DNA from: Rhodospirillum centenum SW
GTDB lineage: Bacteria; Pseudomonadota; Alphaproteobacteria; Azospirillales; Azospirillaceae
Direction: 5' to 3'
DNA length: 64,000 nt
Assembly: GCF_000016185.1 (NCBI RefSeq)
Contig: NC_011420.2
Span: 1,446,501 to 1,510,500, forward strand
Position numbers and translations under genes: made by a program. Each line of letters opens with the position of its first letter. Positions within the stretch are counted from its first letter, which is position 1. Under the pieces are notes generated by a model. That model made no database searches and was not told where the DNA came from. It saw nothing but the letters and a program-made list of their open reading frames with translations. Of this stretch, positions 1-6,986 are shown in pieces.

Positions 1-494
1 AGGCAGCGCAGGATCTGGATCTCCCGCTGTGACAGCCCCTTGCGCGAGACCGGCATCTCCAGCCCGTTGCCGTTCACCCGGCCGCTGATGAGCAGGGCTG
101 CGAGGTGCGTGGGAAACACCTTCTCTCCCATCATCACCAGACGCAGGGACTGGGTCAGGGCATCCGAGGACAGATCCTTCATCAGATAGCCGTCGGCCCC
201 GGCTTCCAGCGCATTGGAAAGGCGCCGGGTGCAGAGATCCGTGGTCAGGACGACCATGCGGGAATTCGGCAGCGCCTGGCGCAGGCGGCGCATCGCCTCT
301 GCCTCCTCCTCACCACCATTGACGAGATCGAGCAGGATGAGGTCGGGCTTCAGGCCTTGATCGGCAACCGTGACCCCCTCACGCACATTGCTCGCCTCGG
401 CGACGATCTTGAAGGGAGATTCGTCGAGAAGCCGCTTCAGCCCCTCGCGGAAAAGCTTGTTCGCATCAATGAGGAAGGCAGTCACGTTTTCCAT
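1..494 (-). CDS. NarL/FixJ-family response regulator (C-terminus cut by window edge)
   Basis: Reading the minus strand from an ATG at 494 gives a CheY-like receiver domain. It has the LLDL phosphoacceptor region, a TTD stretch and the conserved lysine in YLMKDL, followed by the start of a LuxR-type helix-turn-helix (the LSQREIQIL segment). A GGGAG Shine-Dalgarno lies 5-9 bases upstream. The first acidic pocket reads IDAN instead of the usual DD pair, so the metal site may be altered. The rest of the DNA-binding domain lies outside the window. A transcription factor role is clear from the family; the sensor kinase and targets cannot be told. Homologues beside exopolysaccharide genes often control those genes, but that is inference here. 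Confidence 0.9.
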   Translation of the reverse strand, partial: MENVTAFLIDANKLFREGLKRLLDESPFKIVAEASNVREGVTVADQGLKPDLILLDLVNGGEEEAEAMRRLRQALPNSRMVVLTTDLCTRRLSNALEAGADGYLMKDLSSDALTQSLRLVMMGEKVFPTHLAALLISGRVNGNGLEMPVSRKGLSQREIQILRC

Positions 495-641
495 GTTTCG
501 CTCCCGCGCTAGTTTGGATATGGCGTTTATCGACCAGCGCCCCCTCGGGCGCCCCGTCAGGGCGTACCCCCTGCCCCTCTGTTCTTGTCGCGCTTCCGAT
601 CCCCTCTTTCGGGCGGAAGTTACGCCGGTATCGACTGGTTT

Positions 642-707
642 GATATCTCTCGAAGGCCTTAAATCCCGAAGGCTTTAGACCTATGACATCCTTCGGCTCA
701 GGATATC
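642..707. repeat. Nested direct and inverted repeats upstream of the response regulator
   Basis: GATATC at 642-647 plus CGAAGG at 651-656 is mirrored by CCTTCG at 690-695 plus GATATC at 702-707. Inside, a 15-base unit beginning CGAAGGC occurs at 651-665 and again at 667-681 with three differences. It lies about 150-210 bases upstream of the regulator start, so it is a candidate operator or 5'-UTR structure. Function is inferred from position only. Confidence 0.4.
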
Positions 708-933
708 TTATGTATTCATTCAATACCCCGACCGATTTATCATGAACCGGACGAGATCATAATTCCCGTTTTATTAGATCAAGCGCATACGTCGCCAGAA
801 AAAACGCATCAGGCGTGCCACAGCCCGCCTTGATGCCGCCGGAATGGCCCTGACGCATCATGCTATCGACGGTGGGTCGGCGCACGGATCTGCGCAGAAA
901 ATGCAGGGGGAAAGGGAAAAGAAACAATAAATG

Positions 934-960
934 GTGGATGCGATTAAGCATCGCCTCCAC
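934..960. repeat. Imperfect palindrome, 11-base arms
   Basis: GTGGATGCGAT (934-944) and ATCGCCTCCAC (950-960) are reverse complements except for one base, with a 5-base spacer. No T-run follows, so a protein-binding site is as likely as an RNA hairpin. Confidence 0.35.
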
Positions 961-1326
961 ATAAGGTACGTCCGGACGGTCTATATAGTGCGGACCGCCA
1001 TGCCTATTCCATTCTGCCGGCATTCGCCTCCGCCATCCGCTTGGCGCCCGCGTCAGAGCCGCAGGGCATATGGCGGGACGGGATATCCGGTCGGCGGCTG
1101 CCATCCAGGGCAGCAGGTCGGCAATGCCAGGGTGATTATGCCCGTCATCACGACAAGGACAGAGCATTCCAGTCAGGAATACTCCATGGCGCCATGGACA
1201 GGGACATCATCCGTCCGCACCGATGGGCAGAGCCGTATGCCAGGGAGCCGCTCCAGCGGAAGGGGAAAGGGGCCGGCGGGACGGAACGCACGCCCTGGAG
1301 CGGGCCTGCCGTTACTGCCCCTGCCG

Positions 1327-1521
1327 TCACTTCACCAGGGAGATCACCCCGACCACGAGCAGGGCGATGGCGGCCCAGGGCAGCAGGGCAGCAGCGATCC
1401 AAACCGCAAGCCGATGATGGCGCGGGAGCAGTTCCAGTTCGGGAGCCGGATGGCCGGACTCCGCCTCCGGCATCCTGTCATCCGGTGCGCACCGTTCGAT
1501 GTCAACCTTGACCACAGACAC
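1327..1521 (-). CDS. Small single-pass membrane protein, unknown
   Basis: A 64-residue frame starts at a GTG at 1521 with GGGAG 8 bases upstream. The N-terminal half is polar and acidic. The C-terminal 25 residues, around WIAAALLPWAAIALLVVG, form one hydrophobic helix ending in a lysine. That profile and the ribosome site support a real small membrane protein. It stands alone, about 110 bases downstream (in minus-strand sense) of the AAA+ ATPase gene and in the same direction, so it may share its transcript. I recognise no family. Confidence 0.45.
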   Translation of the reverse strand: MSVVKVDIERCAPDDRMPEAESGHPAPELELLPRHHRLAVWIAAALLPWAAIALLVVGVISLVK

Positions 1522-1634
1522 AGGCCAGCTCCCGAAGCGAGGCGATCAGTATGCCGCAACGCTAGCCGAACCACCCTTGCCGACAGGTTAAGCCTGACCT
1601 TTCGATCGCGCACGACCGGGGAGGACGCCGGAAA

Positions 1635-3155
1635 TCAGACCAGCCCCCGCTGCTGCGCCTGAGCCAGCAGGATGAACTGGCGCATCATCTGGTTCCGGAA
1701 GCGCAGCCGGTGCCCGCCGGGAACGATGACCTGCTGGAGCACACCGCCCTCGCCCACCGCCAGTTCGTTCAGCACCGACAGCACGCTGGCTTCCGGCAGC
1801 CTGCGCCCGTTCCCGCCCGGACGCAGCGGGACGGCGGGAACGTCCGCCGCGCGGAAGCTGCCGAACTCGTCAAACGGCGCCTGGGCCGCCAGGTACAGGA
1901 CATCCGCGACGGTTCCGTTCTCCTCCGGGCCGATGACCCGGTGATAGGCTTCGACCAGACCTCGCTCCGCCTCGGCAGCGCAGCGGCGCAGCGCATCCGC
2001 CAGATCCTCCCGCTCGACGTTGCGCGCGCCCCGGGCCACGGCACCGCGGGCGGCATGCAGGCTGAGAAGCTGGGCGTAGTAGGGCAGCCCCTTGGAGAAG
2101 GCGACGATCTTCTGCCGGACCTCGGGCGCGAAGGTCAGGCCCGCAGCCTCCGCCCCCACCAGGATGATGCGTTCGATCTCCCGGTCGGTCATGGGCGGCA
2201 GGTGGACCGCCACCAGCGAACGCTGAATGGACGGGTGCTTGCCCAGAAGCTGGTCCACGGTCTCGGCCACCCCGATGACGAAGAGGGTCACCGGACTGCC
2301 GTTGTCCGTCAGGTTCTTGATCAGCTCCGCCAGCTTGTTCTTCACGTCCTCGCTGAGAACGCGGTCATACTCGTCCAGGACGAACATGACATGTGTGCCG
2401 GCGATCTCGTCCAGCACGTCGGCAAGCTGGGTGACGCTGAACGCACCGGGCGGCAGGCGGGCATCGAAGCCGCCGCTGCTGCGGCCGGCGGCGAAGGGGC
2501 TGGTCGCGGCACCGCGCTGGAAGTTCGCCGGGACCCGCCGCAGCAGGCTGCGGAACATGTCCTCGAAGCACAGCTCCGCCGAGCAGGTCATCTTGACGGT
2601 GAGATAGCCCGCCTGTCCCGCGATGCGCTCCACCGCATTCGCCAGCGAGGTCTTGCCGCGGCCGCGGTCGCCATGCAGGACGACATGCGCCCGCTCCTCC
2701 TCGATGGCGGCGATGATCCGGCGCAGTGTGTTCAGCCGGCCGACGAACAGGCCGTTGACCTCCTGTTTCGGCCGGGTCGGGGTGAAGGCCTCGCGCAGGG
2801 CCTGGCTGACCTCCGGCGGGATGCCGGAGACGGCCTGCGCCGACGCGGCCATGCGGATGCCGTTGGCGACCGGCAGAGAGAAGCGCGGCAGCTCCTCATC
2901 CGGTGGCGGAGCCGCCGTCAGGGCACCGCCGCGCACCTCGCGCAGGGGCGGCGGACCCGGACGGAGCGGCCGGTCGGAACCCGGTCCGGGGCTGAGCGGC
3001 TCGAACGGCACCTCGACGGCTGCCGGTCCCGGCCGCCGGGAACGCAGGTCGATCCCGCCGGCATTGCCCGTCAGGCCATCGCCCGTGAAAGTGTCGCCGT
3101 GCCGGCGCTTGCGGAAGAAGTCGCGCATGGTCGTGTTCGCCGCGTTGTCGTCCAT
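1635..3155 (-). CDS. AAA+ ATPase, Orc1/Cdc6- or ExeA-like
   Basis: A 506-residue protein. An unstructured, proline- and arginine-rich N-terminus of about 130 residues is followed by an AAA+ module. Walker A reads GDRGRGKTS, Walker B reads FVLDEYDR, and a sensor-like IGVAE segment follows; an alpha-helical lid and a winged-helix-like C-terminus complete it. No membrane segment is seen. The family includes archaeal-type and GspA/ExeA-type ATPases that use ATP to remodel partners. It lies 50 bases downstream of the polysaccharide export lipoprotein gene on the same strand, so a role in surface polysaccharide assembly is possible but inferred. There is no clear Shine-Dalgarno at the ATG at 3155; an ATG at 3128 is an alternative. 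Confidence 0.8.
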   Translation of the reverse strand: MDDNAANTTMRDFFRKRRHGDTFTGDGLTGNAGGIDLRSRRPGPAAVEVPFEPLSPGPGSDRPLRPGPPPLREVRGGALTAAPPPDEELPRFSLPVANGIRMAASAQAVSGIPPEVSQALREAFTPTRPKQEVNGLFVGRLNTLRRIIAAIEEERAHVVLHGDRGRGKTSLANAVERIAGQAGYLTVKMTCSAELCFEDMFRSLLRRVPANFQRGAATSPFAAGRSSGGFDARLPPGAFSVTQLADVLDEIAGTHVMFVLDEYDRVLSEDVKNKLAELIKNLTDNGSPVTLFVIGVAETVDQLLGKHPSIQRSLVAVHLPPMTDREIERIILVGAEAAGLTFAPEVRQKIVAFSKGLPYYAQLLSLHAARGAVARGARNVEREDLADALRRCAAEAERGLVEAYHRVIGPEENGTVADVLYLAAQAPFDEFGSFRAADVPAVPLRPGGNGRRLPEASVLSVLNELAVGEGGVLQQVIVPGGHRLRFRNQMMRQFILLAQAQQRGLV

Positions 3156-3205
3156 GGCCGGACAAACACCGGCCCGCTCTTGACGGATCGTGTCTTTTAC
3201 GGGGC

Positions 3206-3790
3206 TCAGAAGAACCTTTCGGGCACGCGGATGACGTCATCCGGGAGCACAGGAGTATTGGGTGCCGCCCGCCGTTCCTGCTTCTCGCCGTCGATGGTGC
3301 GGGTGATCAGGACATAGTCCTCGCGCGCCCGGTAGGTGTAGCCGCCGGCCAGCGCCACCGCCGTGACGGCGGACATGCCGCTGGCATAGGGATACTGGCC
3401 GGGCTTGTTGACCTCCCCGATGATGTAGAAGGGGCGGAAGTTCAGCACCTCGACGCTGACCTTCGGGTCGCGCACATAGCCTTCGGCAAGGCGCTCTGCG
3501 ATGCGCTTCTCAACCTGCCGGGAGGTCAGCCCCTTGGCCGCCACGCCGCCGATCAGCGGCAGCGCGATCTGGCCCGATCCATCCACGGAGAACTCACCGG
3601 AAAGCTGCTCCTGCCCGAACACGATCACGCGCACGGCATCACCCGGCCCCAGACGGTATTCGCCTGCGTCGGCCAGGGCGACGGTCGGCTCCAGCGGCGG
3701 CGCCGTGGCCGACTGGCAGGCGGAAAGGGCGGCAGCCGCCAGCACGGCGACCATCAGGATGCCGCTCCGGAGGACAGTTCGGATCGTCAT
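3206..3790 (-). CDS. Polysaccharide biosynthesis/export lipoprotein (Wza-like, short form)
   Basis: A 194-residue lipoprotein. The signal peptide ends in a lipobox, LSAC, near residue 21. Next comes the poly-export domain (YRLGPGDAVRVIVFGQ) and a SLBB-type segment (FYIIGEVNKPGQYPY). It should sit in the periplasm, anchored to the outer membrane, and help polysaccharide leave the cell. It is about half the length of E. coli Wza and lacks the C-terminal pore helix, like many alphaproteobacterial exopolysaccharide exporters. The ATG at 3790 was chosen because GAGG precedes it and the signal peptide starts there; the open frame extends further upstream without a ribosome site. Confidence 0.9.
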   Translation of the reverse strand: MTIRTVLRSGILMVAVLAAAALSACQSATAPPLEPTVALADAGEYRLGPGDAVRVIVFGQEQLSGEFSVDGSGQIALPLIGGVAAKGLTSRQVEKRIAERLAEGYVRDPKVSVEVLNFRPFYIIGEVNKPGQYPYASGMSAVTAVALAGGYTYRAREDYVLITRTIDGEKQERRAAPNTPVLPDDVIRVPERFF

Positions 3791-4008
3791 GTACGCCTCG
3801 CGCAGATCTTCGATGGGTGCCCACAGCCTGGACCCGAGGCTTCCGATTCCGAAAAAACGGAGAAGCGGCAGCCATGCGGGTTCCTGTCGTAAGCCGACGG
3901 ACTGAGGAACGCGGGCTCCACCCGCCCGTTCCCGCGCGCCGTTCCGGCGTTGGGGGAACCCCGGAAGTCCCCGCCGGTTGCCGTCCGATCTAGTCCAAGG
4001 AGAATCCC

Positions 4009-4209
4009 ATGCCCGACCGGCCATCCCGCAACGGCCGGACGACACCCGCCGGTGATCGTCCGACGGTGCCGACGCATCCCTCGCCCCGGCATCCGGGTGA
4101 TGATGCCATGCCCCCCTATTCGCCCGGCGGCGTGCCCGAGCCGGAGACGGACGAGAAGACCAATCCGGAGCACGCGGCCCCGGCCTATCCGCCGCGCCGG
4201 GCGCCCTGA
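4009..4209 (+). CDS. Small proline-rich hypothetical protein
   Basis: This 66-residue frame has a strong AAGGAG ribosome site 6-7 bases before the ATG at 4009. The product is rich in proline, charged and apparently disordered, with no membrane or signal segment. It is divergent from the export lipoprotein gene and ends just before the convergent otsB stop. I do not recognise a family; the ribosome site is the main evidence. Confidence 0.6.
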   Translation: MPDRPSRNGRTTPAGDRPTVPTHPSPRHPGDDAMPPYSPGGVPEPETDEKTNPEHAAPAYPPRRAP

Positions 4210-4214
4210 CGCCC

Positions 4215-5033
4215 CTACCCGCCGAGCCGCGCGGAGAGGGCGTCCAGCAGATGTCCCACGGCAGGAATGTCCGGCAGCATGGCAGCCGCAGCGGTGGGGT
4301 GGCCGTGGTCGCCCACCAGGATGCCCATGCCCCGGTCGCGCAGGGCGGCGAAGGCGTCCTCGTCCGTCAGGTCGTCGCCGACATAGACGGGAAAGGAGGC
4401 GCCCAGGCCCTCCGTTCCGATCAGGTGCAGGACGGCACGGCCCTTGTCCCAGGGCAGGTCCGGGCGCAGTTCGACCAGCTCCTTGCCGCCGGTCCGGCGG
4501 AGCTGCGGCTCGGTGGCGGCGACGCTGCGCACGGCGTCCGCGACCTCTGGCTTGCGGGCTTCCTCCACCAGCCGGGTATGTACCGCGACGGCGTAGCGCT
4601 TGCGCTCCACCAGGGCGCCCGGGATGCCGGCCAGGGCCTGCTCCAGCGCGCTGCCGGCACGTTCCAGGGCCGGCCGGTAGTCTTCTCCCCTGCGGTGCCG
4701 GCCGGAAGGAGCGTCGATGTCGAATCCATGGCTGCCGGCGTAGATCAGGCCCTCGACGCCCACCCTGGTCCGCACGTCATCAAGGTCGCGCCCGCTGACG
4801 ATGGCGACCGGGACCAGCCGTGCCAGCCGACGCAGGCGCCCGCGCATCGCCTCTCCCAGTTCGGCGAGGTCGGGGCGCTGCACGATCTCCGTCAGGGTTC
4901 CGTCGAAGTCCAGGAACAGGGCGGGATCAGATCCGGCCAGGCGGTCTGCCAGGGCGGCGATGCCGGCATCGTCCAGCGGTCCGGCGGAAACCGCCGTCTG
5001 CGGGGCGGATCGCGGAAACGTGGATTGCTGCAT
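4215..5033 (-). CDS. otsB: Trehalose-6-phosphate phosphatase
   Basis: A 272-residue HAD-superfamily enzyme that would dephosphorylate trehalose-6-phosphate to trehalose, an osmoprotectant, in the cytoplasm. Motif I is LDFDGTL near residues 41-47, with both aspartates. Motif II is the SGR region, and motif III/IV is VGDDLTDEDAF near residue 220. The start at 5033 has GAGG upstream and gives a normal family length. No trehalose-6-phosphate synthase (otsA) lies in the window on either side, so its partner must be elsewhere. Confidence 0.93.
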   Translation of the reverse strand: MQQSTFPRSAPQTAVSAGPLDDAGIAALADRLAGSDPALFLDFDGTLTEIVQRPDLAELGEAMRGRLRRLARLVPVAIVSGRDLDDVRTRVGVEGLIYAGSHGFDIDAPSGRHRRGEDYRPALERAGSALEQALAGIPGALVERKRYAVAVHTRLVEEARKPEVADAVRSVAATEPQLRRTGGKELVELRPDLPWDKGRAVLHLIGTEGLGASFPVYVGDDLTDEDAFAALRDRGMGILVGDHGHPTAAAAMLPDIPAVGHLLDALSARLGG

Positions 5034-5092
5034 GGAACACCTCGATCTCGTGCACGGGAGGTCCAGCACCGGCATGCGCCGGGTGCCCGGAG

Positions 5093-5124
5093 GCCCGGGG
5101 GGCTGTGTGCCCGGGGGGCTGTGT
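5093..5124. repeat. Perfect 16-base tandem duplication
   Basis: A 16-base unit beginning GCCCGGGG and ending TGTGT is repeated twice without a gap (5093-5108 and 5109-5124). It lies upstream of otsB. It is probably a slippage product; no function is visible. Confidence 0.8.
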
Positions 5125-5207
5125 CCCCAGGGTGTCGCCCTCACCGCCAAGGCGGCCACCGCTGATGCAGCCGCGCAACACCTGGACCGGAATGCCGCCG
5201 AAACGAC

Positions 5208-5232
5208 AGCGGCCCCGGGAAAGGGGCCGCTT
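5208..5232. repeat. Strong GC hairpin upstream of the small RNA
   Basis: AGCGGCCCC (5208-5216) pairs perfectly with GGGGCCGCT (5223-5231) around a GGGAAA loop. Neither side has a good T-run. It lies just before the putative promoter of the plus-strand small RNA and could be a minus-strand terminator or a structural boundary. Confidence 0.45.
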
Positions 5233-5238
5233 CCGCTC

Positions 5239-5267
5239 TTGCCAACCGTCCCGGCCGGCGCGATATT
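5239..5267 (+). promoter_or_regulatory. Candidate sigma-70 promoter of the small RNA
   Basis: TTGCCA (5239-5244) and GATATT (5262-5267) are 17 bases apart. A start about 7 bases downstream would place the first RNA hairpin right at the 5' end. Matches to the consensus are moderate. Confidence 0.45.
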
Positions 5268-5273
5268 GTGCAT

Positions 5274-5352
5274 CGCAGCATTCGTGCTGCATTGCCCTTT
5301 GTTGGGCGTTTCCTCCCTAGACTCAGGCCGCTCTGTGAGCGGCCCTTTTTTT
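5274..5352 (+). ncRNA. Putative small RNA with exposed anti-Shine-Dalgarno segment
   Basis: About 79 nucleotides with three hairpins and no reading frame. Hairpin 1 is GCAGCA-TTCG-TGCTGC (5275-5290). Hairpin 2 is GCCC-TTTGTT-GGGC (5294-5307). An unpaired GTTTCCTCCCTAGAC stretch follows, then a perfect intrinsic terminator. The CCTCC core can pair with ribosome sites, as in the alphaproteobacterial anti-SD small RNAs (such as alpha-r14 and CcsR types). The segment GCGTTTCCTCCCTAG is identical to one in the second putative small RNA near 15.9 kb, at the same place in the layout. Expression and targets are inferred. Confidence 0.65.
5326..5352 (+). terminator. Rho-independent terminator of the small RNA
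   Basis: GGCCGCTC (5326-5333) and GAGCGGCC (5337-5344) pair perfectly around a TGT loop and are followed by C and seven T residues. This is the clearest intrinsic terminator in the window. It cannot serve a plus-strand protein gene, because none lies upstream. Confidence 0.9.
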
Positions 5353-5420
5353 GCCAGAACGTCGCAGCGACGACAACCCCCCATCCGGGTGGGTTGCGCA
5401 ACAAAAGTCCTAGGCCATCC

Positions 5421-5586
5421 TGTGGACAAGTCTGTGGACGTTTCGTGCGTATCCGGCCCTGTGCACCTTCCGAGACCGGATCCGGTCCCCTGCCGGCATG
5501 GCAGCATGCCTCCGGGAAGGGCAGTACCTGCCGGACCGGAAGGTCCGGCGGCGCGACTCGGACCAGCGTGCCGACGCTGTGGATAG
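5421..5586. other. Cluster of DnaA-box-like nonamers
   Basis: TGTGGACAA (5421-5429), TGTGGACGT (5433-5441) and TGTGGATAG (5578-5586) are close to the DnaA box TGTGGATAA, with one, two and one mismatch. A 7-base-stem hairpin with a GGAA loop lies at 5531-5548. These fill the gap between the small RNA and nagA. There is no AT-rich unwinding region, so this is not an obvious replication origin. Confidence 0.3.
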
Positions 5587-5667
5587 TTCCGGCTGCCGCT
5601 TGCATCCGTGCGCCCGCGGGGCTTTGATCGCCTCCCCCCAGACTGCCGCCCGGACGGGAGACGGCGC

Positions 5668-6813
5668 ATGTACGCCCTTGTCAACGCCACCCTGGAAAGC
5701 CCCGATGGTCCCCTGGCCGGTCATGCCCTCGTGGTGGAGGGCGAGCGCATCGCCGCCCTGCTGCCGGAGCGGGAGCTGCCGGGATCGCTGCGCCGGATCG
5801 ACCTGGGCGGCGGCACCCTGGCGCCGGGCTTCATCGACCTTCAGGTGAACGGTGGCGGCGGCGTACTGCTGAACGACGACCCGTCGCCGGAAGCCTTCGC
5901 CCGCGTGGCCGCGGCGCACCGACGGTCCGGCACCACCGCCCTGCTGCCCACCCTCATCAGCGACCGTCCGCCCGTTCGCGCGGCGGCGGTCGCAGCGCTG
6001 GACGCGGCGCGGGCGATGGGGCATCCCTCGATCCTGGGCCTTCACCTGGAAGGGCCTCACCTGTTCCCCGGCCGGCGTGGCGTGCATCCGGCCGAGGTGC
6101 TGGTGCCGCCGACGGAAGCGGACTTCGCCCTGGTGGAGCGCGCCGCACGGTCGGGCCGGGTGCTCGTGACCGTAGCGCCGGAGATCGTGGGACCGGACGG
6201 CATCCGGCGGTTCCGGGCGGCAGGCGCCATCGTCGCTCTCGGCCACAGCGACTCTTCCCATGCCGATGCCTGCGCCGCCTTCGAGGCGGGAGCCAGCGGG
6301 GTGACGCACCTTTACAACGCCATGAGCCAGCTCGGCAGCCGGGAACCCGGGCTGGTCGGCGCTGCCCTGGACCATGATGACGTCTGGTGCGGCCTGATCG
6401 CGGACGGGCACCATGTCCACTGGGCATCGGTCCGGCTGGCCTGGCGGGTCAAGCGGCACCGGCTGGTGCTGGTGACCGACGCCATGCCCCCGGTGGGGGC
6501 GGAGGCCCCCGGCGACTATCTCCTGGGCGGGGAGCGCATCCGGGTCGAGGGGGGCCGTTGCGTCACGGCGGAAGGCCGGCTCGCCGGCTCCGCGCTCGAC
6601 ATGGCGTCGGCGGTGCGCAACATGGTCCGCCATGTCGGTGTGCCGCTGTCCGAGGCCCTGGCCCTGGCCGCCGCGGCCCCCGCGGACGCCCTCGGCCTGG
6701 GACACCGGATCGGCCGTCTCCGCCCCGGTCTCAGGGCCGATCTCGTCCATCTGGACGGTACGCTCGAAGTCCGCCGGACCTGGGTCGCCGGAAGGGCCGA
6801 TCCACCCCTCTGA
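5668..6813 (+). CDS. nagA: N-acetylglucosamine-6-phosphate deacetylase
   Basis: A 381-residue amidohydrolase-fold enzyme that would remove acetate from GlcNAc-6-phosphate in amino-sugar and cell-wall recycling. Seen motifs: PGFIDLQVNG, the metal-site LHLEGPH, GHSDSSH, THLYNAMS and VTDAM with the catalytic aspartate. The ATG at 5668 has GGGAG 8 bases upstream and matches the normal family start; the frame is open for 20 more codons without support. No nagB, nagK or GntR-type regulator is adjacent, so the gene looks monocistronic. Confidence 0.93.
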   Translation: MYALVNATLESPDGPLAGHALVVEGERIAALLPERELPGSLRRIDLGGGTLAPGFIDLQVNGGGGVLLNDDPSPEAFARVAAAHRRSGTTALLPTLISDRPPVRAAAVAALDAARAMGHPSILGLHLEGPHLFPGRRGVHPAEVLVPPTEADFALVERAARSGRVLVTVAPEIVGPDGIRRFRAAGAIVALGHSDSSHADACAAFEAGASGVTHLYNAMSQLGSREPGLVGAALDHDDVWCGLIADGHHVHWASVRLAWRVKRHRLVLVTDAMPPVGAEAPGDYLLGGERIRVEGGRCVTAEGRLAGSALDMASAVRNMVRHVGVPLSEALALAAAAPADALGLGHRIGRLRPGLRADLVHLDGTLEVRRTWVAGRADPPL

Positions 6814-6986
6814 TACCGCCCCCGGCGGCAGGATCCCCCCCTTCCGGGACTGCCGCCCGTCCGAAGGCGCAGACAGCGGTGTGGCGGCAATCCGGTATCG
6901 TCCATGGGTGCAGCGCAACCTTTCCCCCTCGGGGACCGTTGCCGCCTCTATGACCACGGATGTCCGCGAAAGGACCGGCCGCGACC

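Larger units (their letters stand above)
495..1326. other. Gene-poor stretch with regulatory-looking repeats
   Basis: I see no convincing gene here. Open frames exist on both strands, but they lack a ribosome site or a recognisable product. The part from about 620 to 800 is clearly less GC-rich than its surroundings and probably holds the promoter of the response regulator. Two inverted-repeat structures are listed separately. Confidence 0.5.

Noticed and set aside
757-1167. A 136-codon minus-strand frame in the gene-poor stretch
   Set aside because: No ribosome site, and the translation looks random; left as unannotated sequence.
5421-5586. Replication origin
   Set aside because: Only three imperfect DnaA boxes, no AT-rich element, and no dnaA, dnaN, parAB, gidA or hemE nearby.
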